A stretch of 37,105 nucleotides of DNA from Tidjanibacter sp. (GCA_017466345.1 JAFTUI010000015.1:1-37105); one strand, 5' to 3'. Shown: positions 16,691 to 24,735, numbered from the stretch's first letter. A program made the numbers and translations. Notes: a model not told the origin generated them from the letters alone.

Positions 16691-17740
16691 TTATTCTACA
16701 ACTTTAACGGGGGTACCGTCTTTGATTTTCGACAGAGCGGTAACAGCTACCTCTTCGCCAGCCTTTACGCCAGAGAGCACCTCTACGCGAGTGCCTACCT
16801 GACGTCCGAGTTCTACAACCCTGCGCTCGGCAACGCCATTCTTTACAACATAGACATAGCGGTCATTGACACCCATCTGCTTCTGCACAGCCACATCGGG
16901 CACCGTAAGGCTCTGGCGGTTGCCCATATTGAACTCTGTGCGGGCGAACATTCCGGGGCGCAAAATCTCCTTGCCATTGGGAACTATTACCTCCACATTG
17001 AAGGTGTGAGTGGCGGAGTTGATGGCGGGATAGACGATATTGACCTCGCCATCGAACACCTTGTCGGGATAGACCTCGGCAGTGACCTTAACCTTCATAC
17101 CCTTATATACTTGTGGGTAGTACTTCTCCGAAATGGCTACAATGGCTTTGAGCTTATTGATTTGCATCACCTGCAACACGCCAATGCCACCATCGGCATT
17201 GCCAGCCATAGCAAACAAGTCGCCAGGCTCGTTGTAGCGTCCCGTAACCACGCCATCGATGGGCGAGCGGAGCTCAATGTTGCGCTCCAAGTTAGCCACC
17301 GTCTCGCGCAGAACCGTAACGGAGGTTTCGAGCTCGTCAATCTGTGACTTGCTGATGCCACCCGCCTCATAGACACTCTTCATACGAGCGAGGTTCTGCT
17401 CGGCATTCCTCAGCTGCACAGCAGATTGGTTGTATTGGTTGCGGTCGAGTGTTGCCACAAGTTGGTCTTTCTTGACGTGGTCGCCCACATCAACCCTAAT
17501 CTCGTCAATCCTCAGAGCCATCTGGGGTGTTACGAAGGTCTTTTTGTAGGGTAGGAGAGTGGTGGTAAAATCGATGGTCTCTGCCACCTCCAACTGCTCT
17601 ACGGGCGAGGTCTTGGTTAGCACCTCGGCAGGCTGGCTCTCTACGGCGGCACCCTTCTTCGATGCGCCCTGCTCGCCACACGAAGTGAGCGCAAGGGCTG
17701 CAAGGGTTGCTACAAATGTGAAAATTGTGTTGCGTTTCAT
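16691..17740 (-). CDS. RND membrane fusion (periplasmic adaptor) lipoprotein
   Basis: A 349-residue HlyD/AcrA-type adaptor. The signal ends LALTSC with Cys21 as predicted lipidation site, so it is probably anchored in the inner membrane as a lipoprotein. The order of parts is usual: barrel start VTPQMALRIDEIRVDVGDHV, lipoyl half VKKDQLVATLD, a short coiled-coil hairpin (about residues 105-145), the second lipoyl half IELRSPIDGVVTG, and beta-barrel and membrane-proximal domains. It should connect the TolC-like channel to the RND pump. It begins 13 bases after the TolC-like gene. Confidence 0.92.
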   Translation of the reverse strand: MKRNTIFTFVATLAALALTSCGEQGASKKGAAVESQPAEVLTKTSPVEQLEVAETIDFTTTLLPYKKTFVTPQMALRIDEIRVDVGDHVKKDQLVATLDRNQYNQSAVQLRNAEQNLARMKSVYEAGGISKSQIDELETSVTVLRETVANLERNIELRSPIDGVVTGRYNEPGDLFAMAGNADGGIGVLQVMQINKLKAIVAISEKYYPQVYKGMKVKVTAEVYPDKVFDGEVNIVYPAINSATHTFNVEVIVPNGKEILRPGMFARTEFNMGNRQSLTVPDVAVQKQMGVNDRYVYVVKNGVAERRVVELGRQVGTRVEVLSGVKAGEEVAVTALSKIKDGTPVKVVE

Positions 17741-17753
17741 ACTCTATATTTTG

Positions 17754-19196
17754 TTATTTATTCTCTTCTGCGTTTTGGGTATTGGGAGTTTGCTCCTCGG
17801 CAGTGGCGCCTACCTCAAAGCCCTCGCCAATGATTTTCTCGTAGTCGGCACGGGCTGCCAGGTAGTCGTAGATGGCCTGCGAGTAGTTGAGCTTTGCCTG
17901 CGTGAGCGATAGCTCCGAGGAGTTGAGTTCGAGAATCGTGCCCGACCCCGCATTGTACCTCACACCGGCAATCTCGTATGCCTTCTGAGCCTGACGCACA
18001 GTAATCTCGTTGCTGGTCATCTTCTCGCGTGCTGTGAGGATGTTGTTGAAGGCACTCTCAATCTGTACGCCAATGCTCTGACGCAAGTAGTCCTTCTGCA
18101 AGGAGAGTTGCGAGAGAGTGTTGCGAATTTCGTGTGCCTTGTTGATGTTCTTGCCACCCGAAAAGAGAGGTATGCTGATGGAGATACCTGCCGAGAGGGG
18201 GTTCTGCCACCACCACTCTTTCTTGGTGGAGGGTGCGGAGCCTCCGGCACCAGCACCGCCTCCCATACCGCCTGCGGCACCACCACCCATCATACTGCTG
18301 AAATCCATCGTGTTGTCGTTACCCGAATAGATGAAGTTTGTGAAAGCAGCCACAGTGGGCAGGCGCGAAGCATTGACCAATCTCAGTTGGTGTTCGAGCA
18401 GTTTCGATTGGAGCTCCAAAGCACGCAAGTCGGCATTGTTGCTAAAATCGACCTCGTTGGTGGGAATGGTAGCCATTGCCACCTCCTCAGCGAAGTCATC
18501 GAGTGAGCCTGCAAGCGTAAAGTCTGCGCCCTCTGGCAAGCCAAGATACATCTTGAAGAGCAACTTTGCACTCTTGATGGAGTTCTCGGTCTGGACAATC
18601 GTGGGGCGTAGGTTGGAGAGCTGAACTTGTGCCGAGAGCAGGTCGTACTCCGAAGCCAAGCCCTGCTTGTACATCGTCTCGGTATTGCTAACCGTTTCGC
18701 TGATGGACTTCTCGCTCTCGCGCAGCACCACGAGCGACTGCTCTGCCAAGAGGATGTTGTAGTAACTCTTCTTTACTTCATTTACGAGGTTTATCTTCGA
18801 GGAACGAGCGCTCTCCACAGCCTGCTCCATCTGAGTGCGGTTCATTTTGAGCGTTTCGTAGACCGTTGGAGCATAGAGGGGCAGAGTGAGGGTAGCCGAG
18901 TTGCTGATGGAGTTATCGGCACCAAACGACAAACCCTTTGCCATCTCCTGCTTTACGATGCTATATGAATACTGACTCGAAACCGAGATGTTGGGCAGTA
19001 GGTTGCCCACAGTCTGCTTTCGCACCCAATCCTGACGCTCTATCTCCATATCGGCAACCCTGATGGTGGGGTTGTCCGAGAGGGCAATTTCGAGCGACTT
19101 GCTGAGGGTAAGCTCGAAACTTTGGGCATAAATGCTGCCCTGCACCCCCACGAGAGCAAGCAGAGCGATGATACTTTGTTTGATTTTCCTAACCAT
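17754..19196 (-). CDS. TolC-like outer-membrane efflux protein
   Basis: A 480-residue outer-membrane factor with a signal peptide ending near GSIYAQ. It has the usual duplicated architecture: SKSLEIALSDNPTIRVADMEI in the first half and LTAREKMTSNEITVRQAQKAYE in the second. Helical barrel segments and short beta-strands lie between them. An unusual Gly/Ala/Met-rich stretch (MMGGGAAGGMGGGAGAGG, about 18230-18300) lies between the repeats, next to a KKEWWWQNP segment. It may be a flexible or surface loop. It is the first gene of the pump operon and has its own promoter at 19236. Confidence 0.92.
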   Translation of the reverse strand: MVRKIKQSIIALLALVGVQGSIYAQSFELTLSKSLEIALSDNPTIRVADMEIERQDWVRKQTVGNLLPNISVSSQYSYSIVKQEMAKGLSFGADNSISNSATLTLPLYAPTVYETLKMNRTQMEQAVESARSSKINLVNEVKKSYYNILLAEQSLVVLRESEKSISETVSNTETMYKQGLASEYDLLSAQVQLSNLRPTIVQTENSIKSAKLLFKMYLGLPEGADFTLAGSLDDFAEEVAMATIPTNEVDFSNNADLRALELQSKLLEHQLRLVNASRLPTVAAFTNFIYSGNDNTMDFSSMMGGGAAGGMGGGAGAGGSAPSTKKEWWWQNPLSAGISISIPLFSGGKNINKAHEIRNTLSQLSLQKDYLRQSIGVQIESAFNNILTAREKMTSNEITVRQAQKAYEIAGVRYNAGSGTILELNSSELSLTQAKLNYSQAIYDYLAARADYEKIIGEGFEVGATAEEQTPNTQNAEENK

Positions 19197-19235
19197 AATC
19201 TGATGTGTTTGTTTTATTCTTGGGGATATAACCTA

Positions 19236-19265
19236 CAAATGTACTGCGAAACTCGCAAACACAAA
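19236..19265 (-). promoter_or_regulatory. Promoter of the efflux operon
   Basis: On the minus strand TACATTTG (19236-19243) is a full -7 match and TTTG (19262-19265) lies 18 bases upstream. It is 40 bases before the TolC-like start. Confidence 0.7.
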
Positions 19266-19354
19266 CGATTTTTTTAATAAATTATTGCACCTTTTGATGC
19301 AAAATGTGGAATGAAGTGATTATGTGAGGGGGAGGATGGGCTGATAGGAGTGGT

Positions 19355-19399
19355 GGGAGTAATGGGAGTAATGGGAGTAATGGGAGTAATGGGAGTAAT
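19355..19399. repeat. 9-bp tandem repeat GGGAGTAAT x5
   Basis: Five perfect units in a row. It is non-coding and lies between the efflux operon promoter and the palindromic element at 19403. Confidence 0.95.
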
Positions 19400-19402
19400 A
19401 AG

Positions 19403-19662
19403 CCCCCTTTGTCAAAGGGGGACTTCGGAAGTGATTCTATCCTCCTACTAAAAAAAACAAAAAGGCTACACTTTAAGAAGAAAGTGTAACCTTTTAATCA
19501 ACAGGGGATAGAATCCTGCGGATTCGGTATTTACATTCCCCCTAAATCCCCCTTTGTCAAAGGGGGACTTCGGAAGTGATTCTATACCCCTTAAAAAACA
19601 AAAAGGTTGCACTTTTAATCGAAAAGCACAACCTTTTAATCAACAGGGGATAGAATCACTTC
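19403..19662 (-). repeat. Two tandem copies of a nested-hairpin element (period 145)
   Basis: Copy 1 is about 19403-19515 and copy 2 about 19548-19662. Each begins with CCCCCTTTGTCAAAGGGGG and ACTTCGGAAGTGATTCTAT, then has AAAAACAAAAAGG, a hairpin, CCTTTTAATCAACAGGGGA and TAGAATC. In copy 2, GAAGTGATTCTAT and ATAGAATCACTTC are 13-base complementary ends. Read on the minus strand, each inner hairpin (GGTTRYRCTTT type) is followed by CCTTTTTGTTTTTT, an intrinsic-terminator layout. The stems of the two copies differ but still pair, using some wobble pairs. Confidence 0.75.
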
Positions 19663-19714
19663 TAACCCTGCTTCTACTAACCTAAAACTACTAACCTAAA
19701 TGAACCTTAAAACT
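19587..19714 (-). ncRNA. Candidate small RNA or leader RNA upstream of the efflux operon
   Basis: A minus-strand promoter (19721-19753) is followed by a 41-base leader nearly identical to that of tRNA-Leu (19676-19716 here, 24928-24969 there), and then by the terminator-like hairpin of copy 2. The product would be about 130 bases. It is either a stand-alone small RNA, an attenuated leader of the efflux operon, or a remnant of a lost tRNA locus. No known RNA family was recognised. Confidence 0.4.
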
Positions 19715-19720
19715 TCACTG

Positions 19721-19753
19721 CAAAGATAAGCCCTTTTTGCGCTAATTTCCAAA
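19721..19753 (-). promoter_or_regulatory. Promoter of the candidate leader RNA
   Basis: On the minus strand TATCTTTG (19721-19728) is a full -7 match. TTTG at 19750-19753 is 21 bases upstream. From 19754 to 19944 there is only AT-rich spacer after the glycosyltransferase stop, with nothing else recognised. Confidence 0.6.
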
Positions 19754-19944
19754 TTTATTAAAAAATTTTAATAATAAATTAACATTAACTTTACACTGCA
19801 ATGGGTGTTTTGTGGGTTTATTGTATTGTAATTCAGTTAGTTGTGGGTGTTTTATGTAATAGTAAAAATTTTTAATAATTTTTGCATCAATAGGCTAAAA
19901 TGGTCTATTTCAAGCCAAATGCCCTCTTCTTTGCCCATAGTGTA

Positions 19945-20985
19945 TTAGCCCCTGCCAGTGATGGATTTTACCCTGCGAAAGACCTCTTCGGGGGTGATGG
20001 AGTGCATACACTCGTAGCTGCCAAAGAGGCAGCGGTGGCGACCATTGGTGGAGCAAGGGCGGCAAGGCATCGTCTTTTGGATGGCATTGTCGGGATTTTG
20101 CCCATAGCCACTCGACTCCAAAAAGGGGTGGGTGGCTCCCCAAAGCGATACAACGGGGGTGCCCACAAGTGAGCAGAGTCTGAGAATGTCGCCATCTATG
20201 CTCACCACAGCATCCAAGATGGAGAGTACATCGAGCAGTTCGGCGAGCGACAGGCGACCTGCAACGGATATTACGTTGGGGTGGAGCTCCTGCATCCCCT
20301 CGGCAAATTGTCGCTGGTATTCCCCATCGCCAAAGATAAAGACCTTCGAGTAGCGACTACTGAGCAGCTCTACGAGTCGTGCCGAGTGTGGCAGAGGGTA
20401 GCAGGTACCATTGTGGTGCGATAGAGGGGCTATGCCTACCCAATTGCCCTTTTTCTCGCCCGCCAAAATCTCCACGAGCGAGGGGATATGTGTGGGGCGT
20501 TTGCGCCTGACGGGTGCGGGCATACAGAAGGGTAGGCCGAGCGAGCTGAACAAATCGCGCGAACGACTTGCCATAGGCGAAAGCTGCACCATCACCTTGC
20601 GATATTTGCGTGTGAGAGCCTTGCCCTCCAAGCGGTGGCTCTCCAAGCGTGCGACCTTGCGTCTCCACGGTGTGAAAGAGAGGGAAAGCAGGCGCGAGAG
20701 AGATGTCGCGCTTAGGTCGGCGATGGCATCCACGCCGAGTTGCTGTATGGTACGCCACAAGCGCAATTTGCCTGCCAAGCCTTTGTAGCAAGGCTCATCG
20801 GCGAAGAGAAACTCCAAGCCCTCCACCTCGCGGAAGAGCGGTTGCCACTCGCTCTGCGTCAGCACCGTAATACGCAGGGTGGGAAAGTCACGCACCAAAC
20901 CCCTCAGGGCGTGAACGCACATCGCAACGCTCGACAGCGTGCCGAGGCGGATTATGAGTATATGCTCTATGGTGGTCTTGACCAT
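19945..20985 (-). CDS. Glycosyltransferase family 9 (heptosyltransferase-like)
   Basis: A 346-residue GT-B fold enzyme of family 9, which adds heptose or a related sugar to the core of lipopolysaccharide at the inner side of the inner membrane. The N-terminal HILIIRLGTLSSVAM is the family's glycine-loop start. The C-terminal half has IGIAPLS-like VGIAPLS and FGDGEYQ segments, then SIDGDILRLCSLVGTPVVSLWG, which corresponds to the nucleotide-sugar site. The Cys-rich PCRPC ... C ... C segment near the end is frequent in this family. Acceptor and sugar are not predictable. It is a single gene; a -7 box TACCTTTG (21030-21037, minus) lies upstream without a clear -33 box. Confidence 0.85.
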   Translation of the reverse strand: MVKTTIEHILIIRLGTLSSVAMCVHALRGLVRDFPTLRITVLTQSEWQPLFREVEGLEFLFADEPCYKGLAGKLRLWRTIQQLGVDAIADLSATSLSRLLSLSFTPWRRKVARLESHRLEGKALTRKYRKVMVQLSPMASRSRDLFSSLGLPFCMPAPVRRKRPTHIPSLVEILAGEKKGNWVGIAPLSHHNGTCYPLPHSARLVELLSSRYSKVFIFGDGEYQRQFAEGMQELHPNVISVAGRLSLAELLDVLSILDAVVSIDGDILRLCSLVGTPVVSLWGATHPFLESSGYGQNPDNAIQKTMPCRPCSTNGRHRCLFGSYECMHSITPEEVFRRVKSITGRG

Positions 20986-21063
20986 TGTTTGGAGGCTACT
21001 ATATTATTATATGTATGACTTTTCGACTACAAAGGTAAGAAAAATCAAATTCCCACACATCAT

Positions 21064-21096
21064 TTTGAGAGAGTATTCAAAAATTATCTATATTTG
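21064..21096 (+). promoter_or_regulatory. Promoter of the glucosaminidase gene
   Basis: TTTG at 21064-21067 and TATATTTG at 21089-21096 are 21 bases apart. The -7 match is full. It lies 31 bases before the start at 21128. Confidence 0.55.
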
Positions 21097-21127
21097 TAGT
21101 TTGAAAGAGAGTTGTGAACAAAAGTAT

Positions 21128-21976
21128 ATGAAGAGGTTTTTGCACATAATGCTCGCTGTGGGTTTTGCGATAGTCGCTCTGGGTGCCAATGCTCAGCAGC
21201 AGACCATTACCCGTGCAGAGTACATAGAGCAGTATGCGCCACTCGCCGTGGAGCAGCAGATGCTCTATGGCATACCCGCAAGCATCACTCTCGCACAAGG
21301 ACTCTTGGAGTCGGGTAACGGTAATAGTCGTCTGGCAAGGGAGGCAAACAACCACTTCGGCATTAAGTGTGGCTCCTCGTGGGATGGAGAGAGCATACGT
21401 CACGATGATGACGCTGCGCAGGAGTGTTTCAGGGCGTACAGCTCGGTTGAGGAGAGTTACATCGACCACTCGCTCATTCTCTTGGAGCGCAAGTGGTATC
21501 GCCCTCTGTTCGACCTCGACCCCAAGGACTACAAGGCTTGGGCGCACGGACTGAAAAAGGCTGGCTATGCCACCAACCCCCTCTATGCCGAGTTGCTCAT
21601 AAAAATTATTGAGGACAATCAGCTCTACAAATACGACAATGCACTACTCTCCGATTGGCAGAGTGACAAGCAGGAGGAGTCCACCGCTCCCGACACCAAG
21701 GAGGCGACCGCTGAGGTGGTAGAGGAGGTTGCCGCAGAGCCTGAGCCACAAAAGCCGCAGAGGGTGGATGTGGATAATCTGCGTGTGGCACTCCACAGCG
21801 TGGGTGGCTATGGTGTCTTCTCGGAGGGCGGCAGGCGTTATGTGGTGGCTGCCGAGGGCGACAATCTTGCACGAGTGGCTAAGGCTGTGGGCGTTTCCGA
21901 GCGTAGGTTGCGCCGCATCAATGGCTTCGACAAGGAGCGCACCATCTTTGCCGATGAGCGCATTTTCATAGAGTAA
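21128..21976 (+). CDS. Exported N-acetylglucosaminidase with C-terminal LysM-like domain
   Basis: A 282-residue peptidoglycan hydrolase. The start at 21128 gives a signal peptide that ends near LGANAQ; the longer ORF upstream runs through the promoter. The glucosaminidase domain (about residues 30-175) carries YGIPASITLAQGLLESGNG, with the probable catalytic Glu, then ANNHFGIKC and the final Tyr-rich AGYATNPLYAELLIKIIE. An acidic, Glu/Ala/Pro-rich linker follows. The last 50 residues (YVVAAEGDNLARVAKAVGVS to RIFIE) look like one LysM module for glycan binding. It probably acts in the periplasm in wall turnover. Confidence 0.9.
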   Translation: MKRFLHIMLAVGFAIVALGANAQQQTITRAEYIEQYAPLAVEQQMLYGIPASITLAQGLLESGNGNSRLAREANNHFGIKCGSSWDGESIRHDDDAAQECFRAYSSVEESYIDHSLILLERKWYRPLFDLDPKDYKAWAHGLKKAGYATNPLYAELLIKIIEDNQLYKYDNALLSDWQSDKQEESTAPDTKEATAEVVEEVAAEPEPQKPQRVDVDNLRVALHSVGGYGVFSEGGRRYVVAAEGDNLARVAKAVGVSERRLRRINGFDKERTIFADERIFIE

Positions 21977-22001
21977 TCAATCATTACCTTTTTATATAAC
22001 T

Positions 22002-22691
22002 ATGGAATCACAATCTGATTTACGCACACACATCAAAGAACTTTTGGTTAGCAAGTCGGGTCTTAAACAGCAGATTTTCGACAATACCAACGCCCTTTTT
22101 GGCGAACTCAAAGAGGCTCTGCACGAATTCTCAACCGAGATTGACGAGGAACTCGATGAGCGCATCGACAAACGTATTCGTATTGAGTATAGCGACAGGG
22201 GTAAGTATGAGGCGCAAATTCAGCTTGCAGGCGACCTCTTGGTCTTTGTGATGCACACCAATGTCTTCAACTTTGAGCGTGGTCACCGCATTTGGCAAAA
22301 TCCTTATGTTCAGGCAGATAGAAACAATGCTTACTGTGGCGTGATAAACATCTACAACTTCCTCGCCGACTCTATGAAGTTCAAACGCGAGGAGGATGAG
22401 GGCTACCTGATTGGTCGCATCTTCGTAAACCGCGAGGGTAAGTTCTTCGTGGAGGGTAAGCGTCAGGAGCGTTGGAGAGTTGAGGAGTTCGGTGGCGAGA
22501 ACATTTCGCGCGAGGCCATCCTCGAAATCCTCGAAAGGGCAATCCTCTACTCGCTCAGTTTCGACCTTCTGGTTCCCGCCTACGACACCGTTAAGCACGT
22601 TACCGCCGAGCAGTTCCTCTCGCGCCAGGAGAATACCAAACTCCAAACGGGTAAGCGACTCGGGTACGAATTCCGCTCGGACGATATTTAA
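22002..22691 (+). CDS. Conserved-looking hypothetical protein, 229 residues
   Basis: I do not recognise this family. The protein is cytoplasmic by sequence: no signal peptide and no membrane helix. The first 60 residues are predicted helical and charged (ELKEALHEFSTEIDEELDERIDKRIRIEY). A compact mixed alpha/beta part follows, with a WRVEEFGGENISREAILEILERAI helix and a VKHVTAEQFLSRQENTKLQTGKRLGYEF end. Base use is like that of the neighbours, so transfer is not suggested. It starts 25 bases after the glucosaminidase gene, which suggests an operon. It ends in a hairpin at 22693. Confidence 0.8.
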   Translation: MESQSDLRTHIKELLVSKSGLKQQIFDNTNALFGELKEALHEFSTEIDEELDERIDKRIRIEYSDRGKYEAQIQLAGDLLVFVMHTNVFNFERGHRIWQNPYVQADRNNAYCGVINIYNFLADSMKFKREEDEGYLIGRIFVNREGKFFVEGKRQERWRVEEFGGENISREAILEILERAILYSLSFDLLVPAYDTVKHVTAEQFLSRQENTKLQTGKRLGYEFRSDDI

Positions 22692-22692
22692 C

Positions 22693-22730
22693 AACAAAGC
22701 GCACCTTGCAATGGGTGCGCTTTGCTGTTG
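22693..22730 (+). terminator. Hairpin after the 229-residue protein gene
   Basis: CAAAGCGCACC pairs with GGTGCGCTTTG around TTGCAAT, with further pairing of AACA and TGTT. The T run is weak (GCTGTTGG), so termination is likely but not certain. Confidence 0.6.
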
Positions 22731-22764
22731 GATGCTCTCAGAATGGGATTGAGGGGAATTGAGG

Positions 22765-22904
22765 GAGTTTAAGGAGTTTAAGGAGTTTAAGGAGTTTAAG
22801 GAGATTAAGGAGATTAAGGAGATTAAGGGCATTAAGGTAAAACTCTCAATTCTCAATTCTCAATTCTCAACTCTCAATTTCTATTGCTATTGCTATTGCT
22901 ATTT
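22765..22904. repeat. Three consecutive tandem-repeat tracts before the lipoprotein gene
   Basis: A 9-bp tract holds GAGTTTAAG x4, GAGATTAAG x3 and GGCATTAAG (22765-22836). A 7-bp tract holds TCAATTC-like units x5 (22846-22880). A 6-bp tract holds CTATTG x3 plus a partial unit (22881-22904). The last one supplies the promoter's -33 TTG. Confidence 0.95.
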
Positions 22905-22925
22905 CGAAATCATTTGTTATTTTTG
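22896..22925 (+). promoter_or_regulatory. Promoter of the lipoprotein gene, -33 box within a hexamer repeat
   Basis: TTG at 22896-22898 and TATTTTTG at 22918-22925 are 19 bases apart. The TTG belongs to the last full CTATTG unit. The start codon is 31 bases downstream. Confidence 0.65.
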
Positions 22926-22956
22926 CACACAGAACAACCAAATAAAACAAATAACT

Positions 22957-24624
22957 ATGAAAAAACTCACTAAAATTTTCTCTTTTGCACTCGTGGCATT
23001 GATGAGTGCTGTGATGGTATCGTGTGACGATCCCGAACCAACCCCAACCCCCACTCCCGAACCAACCCCCGAACAAGGTGATCCTACGGTAAGCGTTACC
23101 GCCGGCGAGGTGGGCGAGGACTGGATCTCGTTCACAATTACCACTACAAACGTAAAAAGAGCTTTCTATGTTGCTATTGAAAAAGAGCTGATGCCTGCTC
23201 TTGAGGCAGAAGAGGGTTTTGATCTTATGGAGTTTGTGCTCAGCGCGCCCAATATGGTGATGGAGCCCAACACCGCGTGGACAACTGTCTTCGAGGGACG
23301 TAGGCCCAATACCACATACTTGGTCTACGCAGCGGGTTTCCAGGGCGAAAAGCAAGTACTCTCGGAGTGTGTGGAGATGACCACTCTTGCTCACCAGTAC
23401 GCTACCACCGCTCTGCCCACTCCCACCTCTTGTGATGTAATCCACACAACACTTACCACCGTAGACAGCTATAAATTCACTCTTGCAAATGAGGATGGTA
23501 GCCTCAATTTCTCCTTCAATGTCCTCACTGAGAAGGGTAGCAACGGTGTAATTCCCACTGGCGAGTACAAAGTAGATAATTTTATGGCAGCTGGTGTTAT
23601 CGAATTCGCAAACATCTCTTTGGAGGTTGATGGTCTGCCTGTGGTTATTTCGGAGGGTACTCTCGATATTGAGATGTACGATGATGGCGCAAAGATCCGT
23701 CTTGATGGCGAGTTTGTGATTGTAAGTGGTGATAGCGTAACCCTCAGTTACGATGGTGCTGTTGCTCTATCGGGATTGGGTGGCGGTGACACCGGAACAC
23801 TCTTCACCGTAGCAAACAACCTGACTTCTGTGAAGGGTATGGAAGGCGTTGAGGCTGGCTGGCACGAGATACAGTTCCTCCCTGCCGCAGAGAGCGCTAC
23901 TATGGTCGATGTTAACTTCCATAGCGATCCCAATAAGAAATATCTTACCGCCGGGACTTACTATGTATGCGAATCGCAGGAGAGTGCCAATGCTATGGGT
24001 TGTCCCAACAACTGGATTGGTACCAATTCGTTCTATCAGGAGAATATCACTCCCTACTCCATTTTGGCAGGTAAGGATAGCTATGTGGAGGTTGTAACCA
24101 GGATGGATGAGGGCACAGACTACTACGAACTGACCTTCTCGCTCAAAATACGCTCGTTGTATGATCAGAGTGAAACCGTGTTGAAGGGTACCTACAAGGG
24201 CGCACTCGGCTTTGTGGCTCAGGTGGAAGAAGAAGATAGCACCTTGGAGATGGAACAGTACTATGTTTCCATCACCAGCGATGGCAACACCCATACACTC
24301 AATTTCTTTGGTCCCGTAGCAACAATTGGAATGAATGTTGTCATTGAGGGCGCACTGCCTGAGGTTGGTAGCGACTATGTATGGTACGATGTTATTAGCG
24401 GCAGCTTCTTTGATTATGTTATGGCACAGGATGACCCTTCGCTTAGCAATGCTTCTCTCTTGGAGGGTAGCCGTATCGCTATCAAACGCTTTAAGGATGG
24501 TGCAGATGCTTCTGACGAGGGCATAGTTAAACCCTACTATGGCTTCAAACTCGAAGCTATGGTAGAGGGCTACGACCTTGTGGGCGATTGGAAATCGTTC
24601 GAGAGTAACAACGCTGCGGAGTAG
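22957..24624 (+). CDS. Surface-type lipoprotein with Pro/Thr linker, unknown function
   Basis: A 555-residue lipoprotein. The start at 22957 gives a clean signal ending MVSC with Cys23; the longer ORF upstream is the repeat tract. Residues 24-42 are a DPEPTP-type Pro/Thr/Glu linker, as in exported Bacteroidetes lipoproteins. Residues about 43-145 look like a fibronectin-type-III-like beta domain ending VEMTTL. Two further beta-rich parts follow with similar openings, TYKFTLANEDGSLNF and HEIQFLPAAESATMV, and similar GEYKVDN / AGTYYVCE strands, suggesting repeated modules. No catalytic motif was seen. Being behind a lipid anchor, it probably faces the periplasm or the surface. The -33 box in a repeat tract hints at variable expression. 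Confidence 0.75.
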   Translation: MKKLTKIFSFALVALMSAVMVSCDDPEPTPTPTPEPTPEQGDPTVSVTAGEVGEDWISFTITTTNVKRAFYVAIEKELMPALEAEEGFDLMEFVLSAPNMVMEPNTAWTTVFEGRRPNTTYLVYAAGFQGEKQVLSECVEMTTLAHQYATTALPTPTSCDVIHTTLTTVDSYKFTLANEDGSLNFSFNVLTEKGSNGVIPTGEYKVDNFMAAGVIEFANISLEVDGLPVVISEGTLDIEMYDDGAKIRLDGEFVIVSGDSVTLSYDGAVALSGLGGGDTGTLFTVANNLTSVKGMEGVEAGWHEIQFLPAAESATMVDVNFHSDPNKKYLTAGTYYVCESQESANAMGCPNNWIGTNSFYQENITPYSILAGKDSYVEVVTRMDEGTDYYELTFSLKIRSLYDQSETVLKGTYKGALGFVAQVEEEDSTLEMEQYYVSITSDGNTHTLNFFGPVATIGMNVVIEGALPEVGSDYVWYDVISGSFFDYVMAQDDPSLSNASLLEGSRIAIKRFKDGADASDEGIVKPYYGFKLEAMVEGYDLVGDWKSFESNNAAE

Positions 24625-24650
24625 AGTAATCTATAAGCATACACTCACAA

Positions 24651-24685
24651 GTGGGGGCGCCAGCAATTGGCACCCCCGCTTTTTA
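24651..24685 (+). terminator. Terminator after the lipoprotein gene
   Basis: GTGGGGGCGCC pairs with GGCACCCCCGC around AGCAATT, with one mismatch and one wobble. CTTTTTA follows. Confidence 0.75.
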
Positions 24686-24735
24686 TGTGAGTTGAGAGTA
24701 ATTAGAGAGAGTTCCTAAACTCCCTATAAACTTTC

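Noticed and set aside
19403-19662. Insertion sequence
   Set aside because: There is no transposase ORF and no target-site duplication that I could see. At most it is a non-autonomous element.
22765-22904. CRISPR-like array
   Set aside because: The repeats are 6-9 bases, head to tail, with no spacers and no cas genes nearby. The same holds for the other short tandem tracts.
22896-22925. Classic phase variation by changing promoter spacing
   Set aside because: The repeat extends upstream of the -33 box, so adding or losing units leaves a TTG at the right spacing. On/off switching is therefore not supported by sequence alone.
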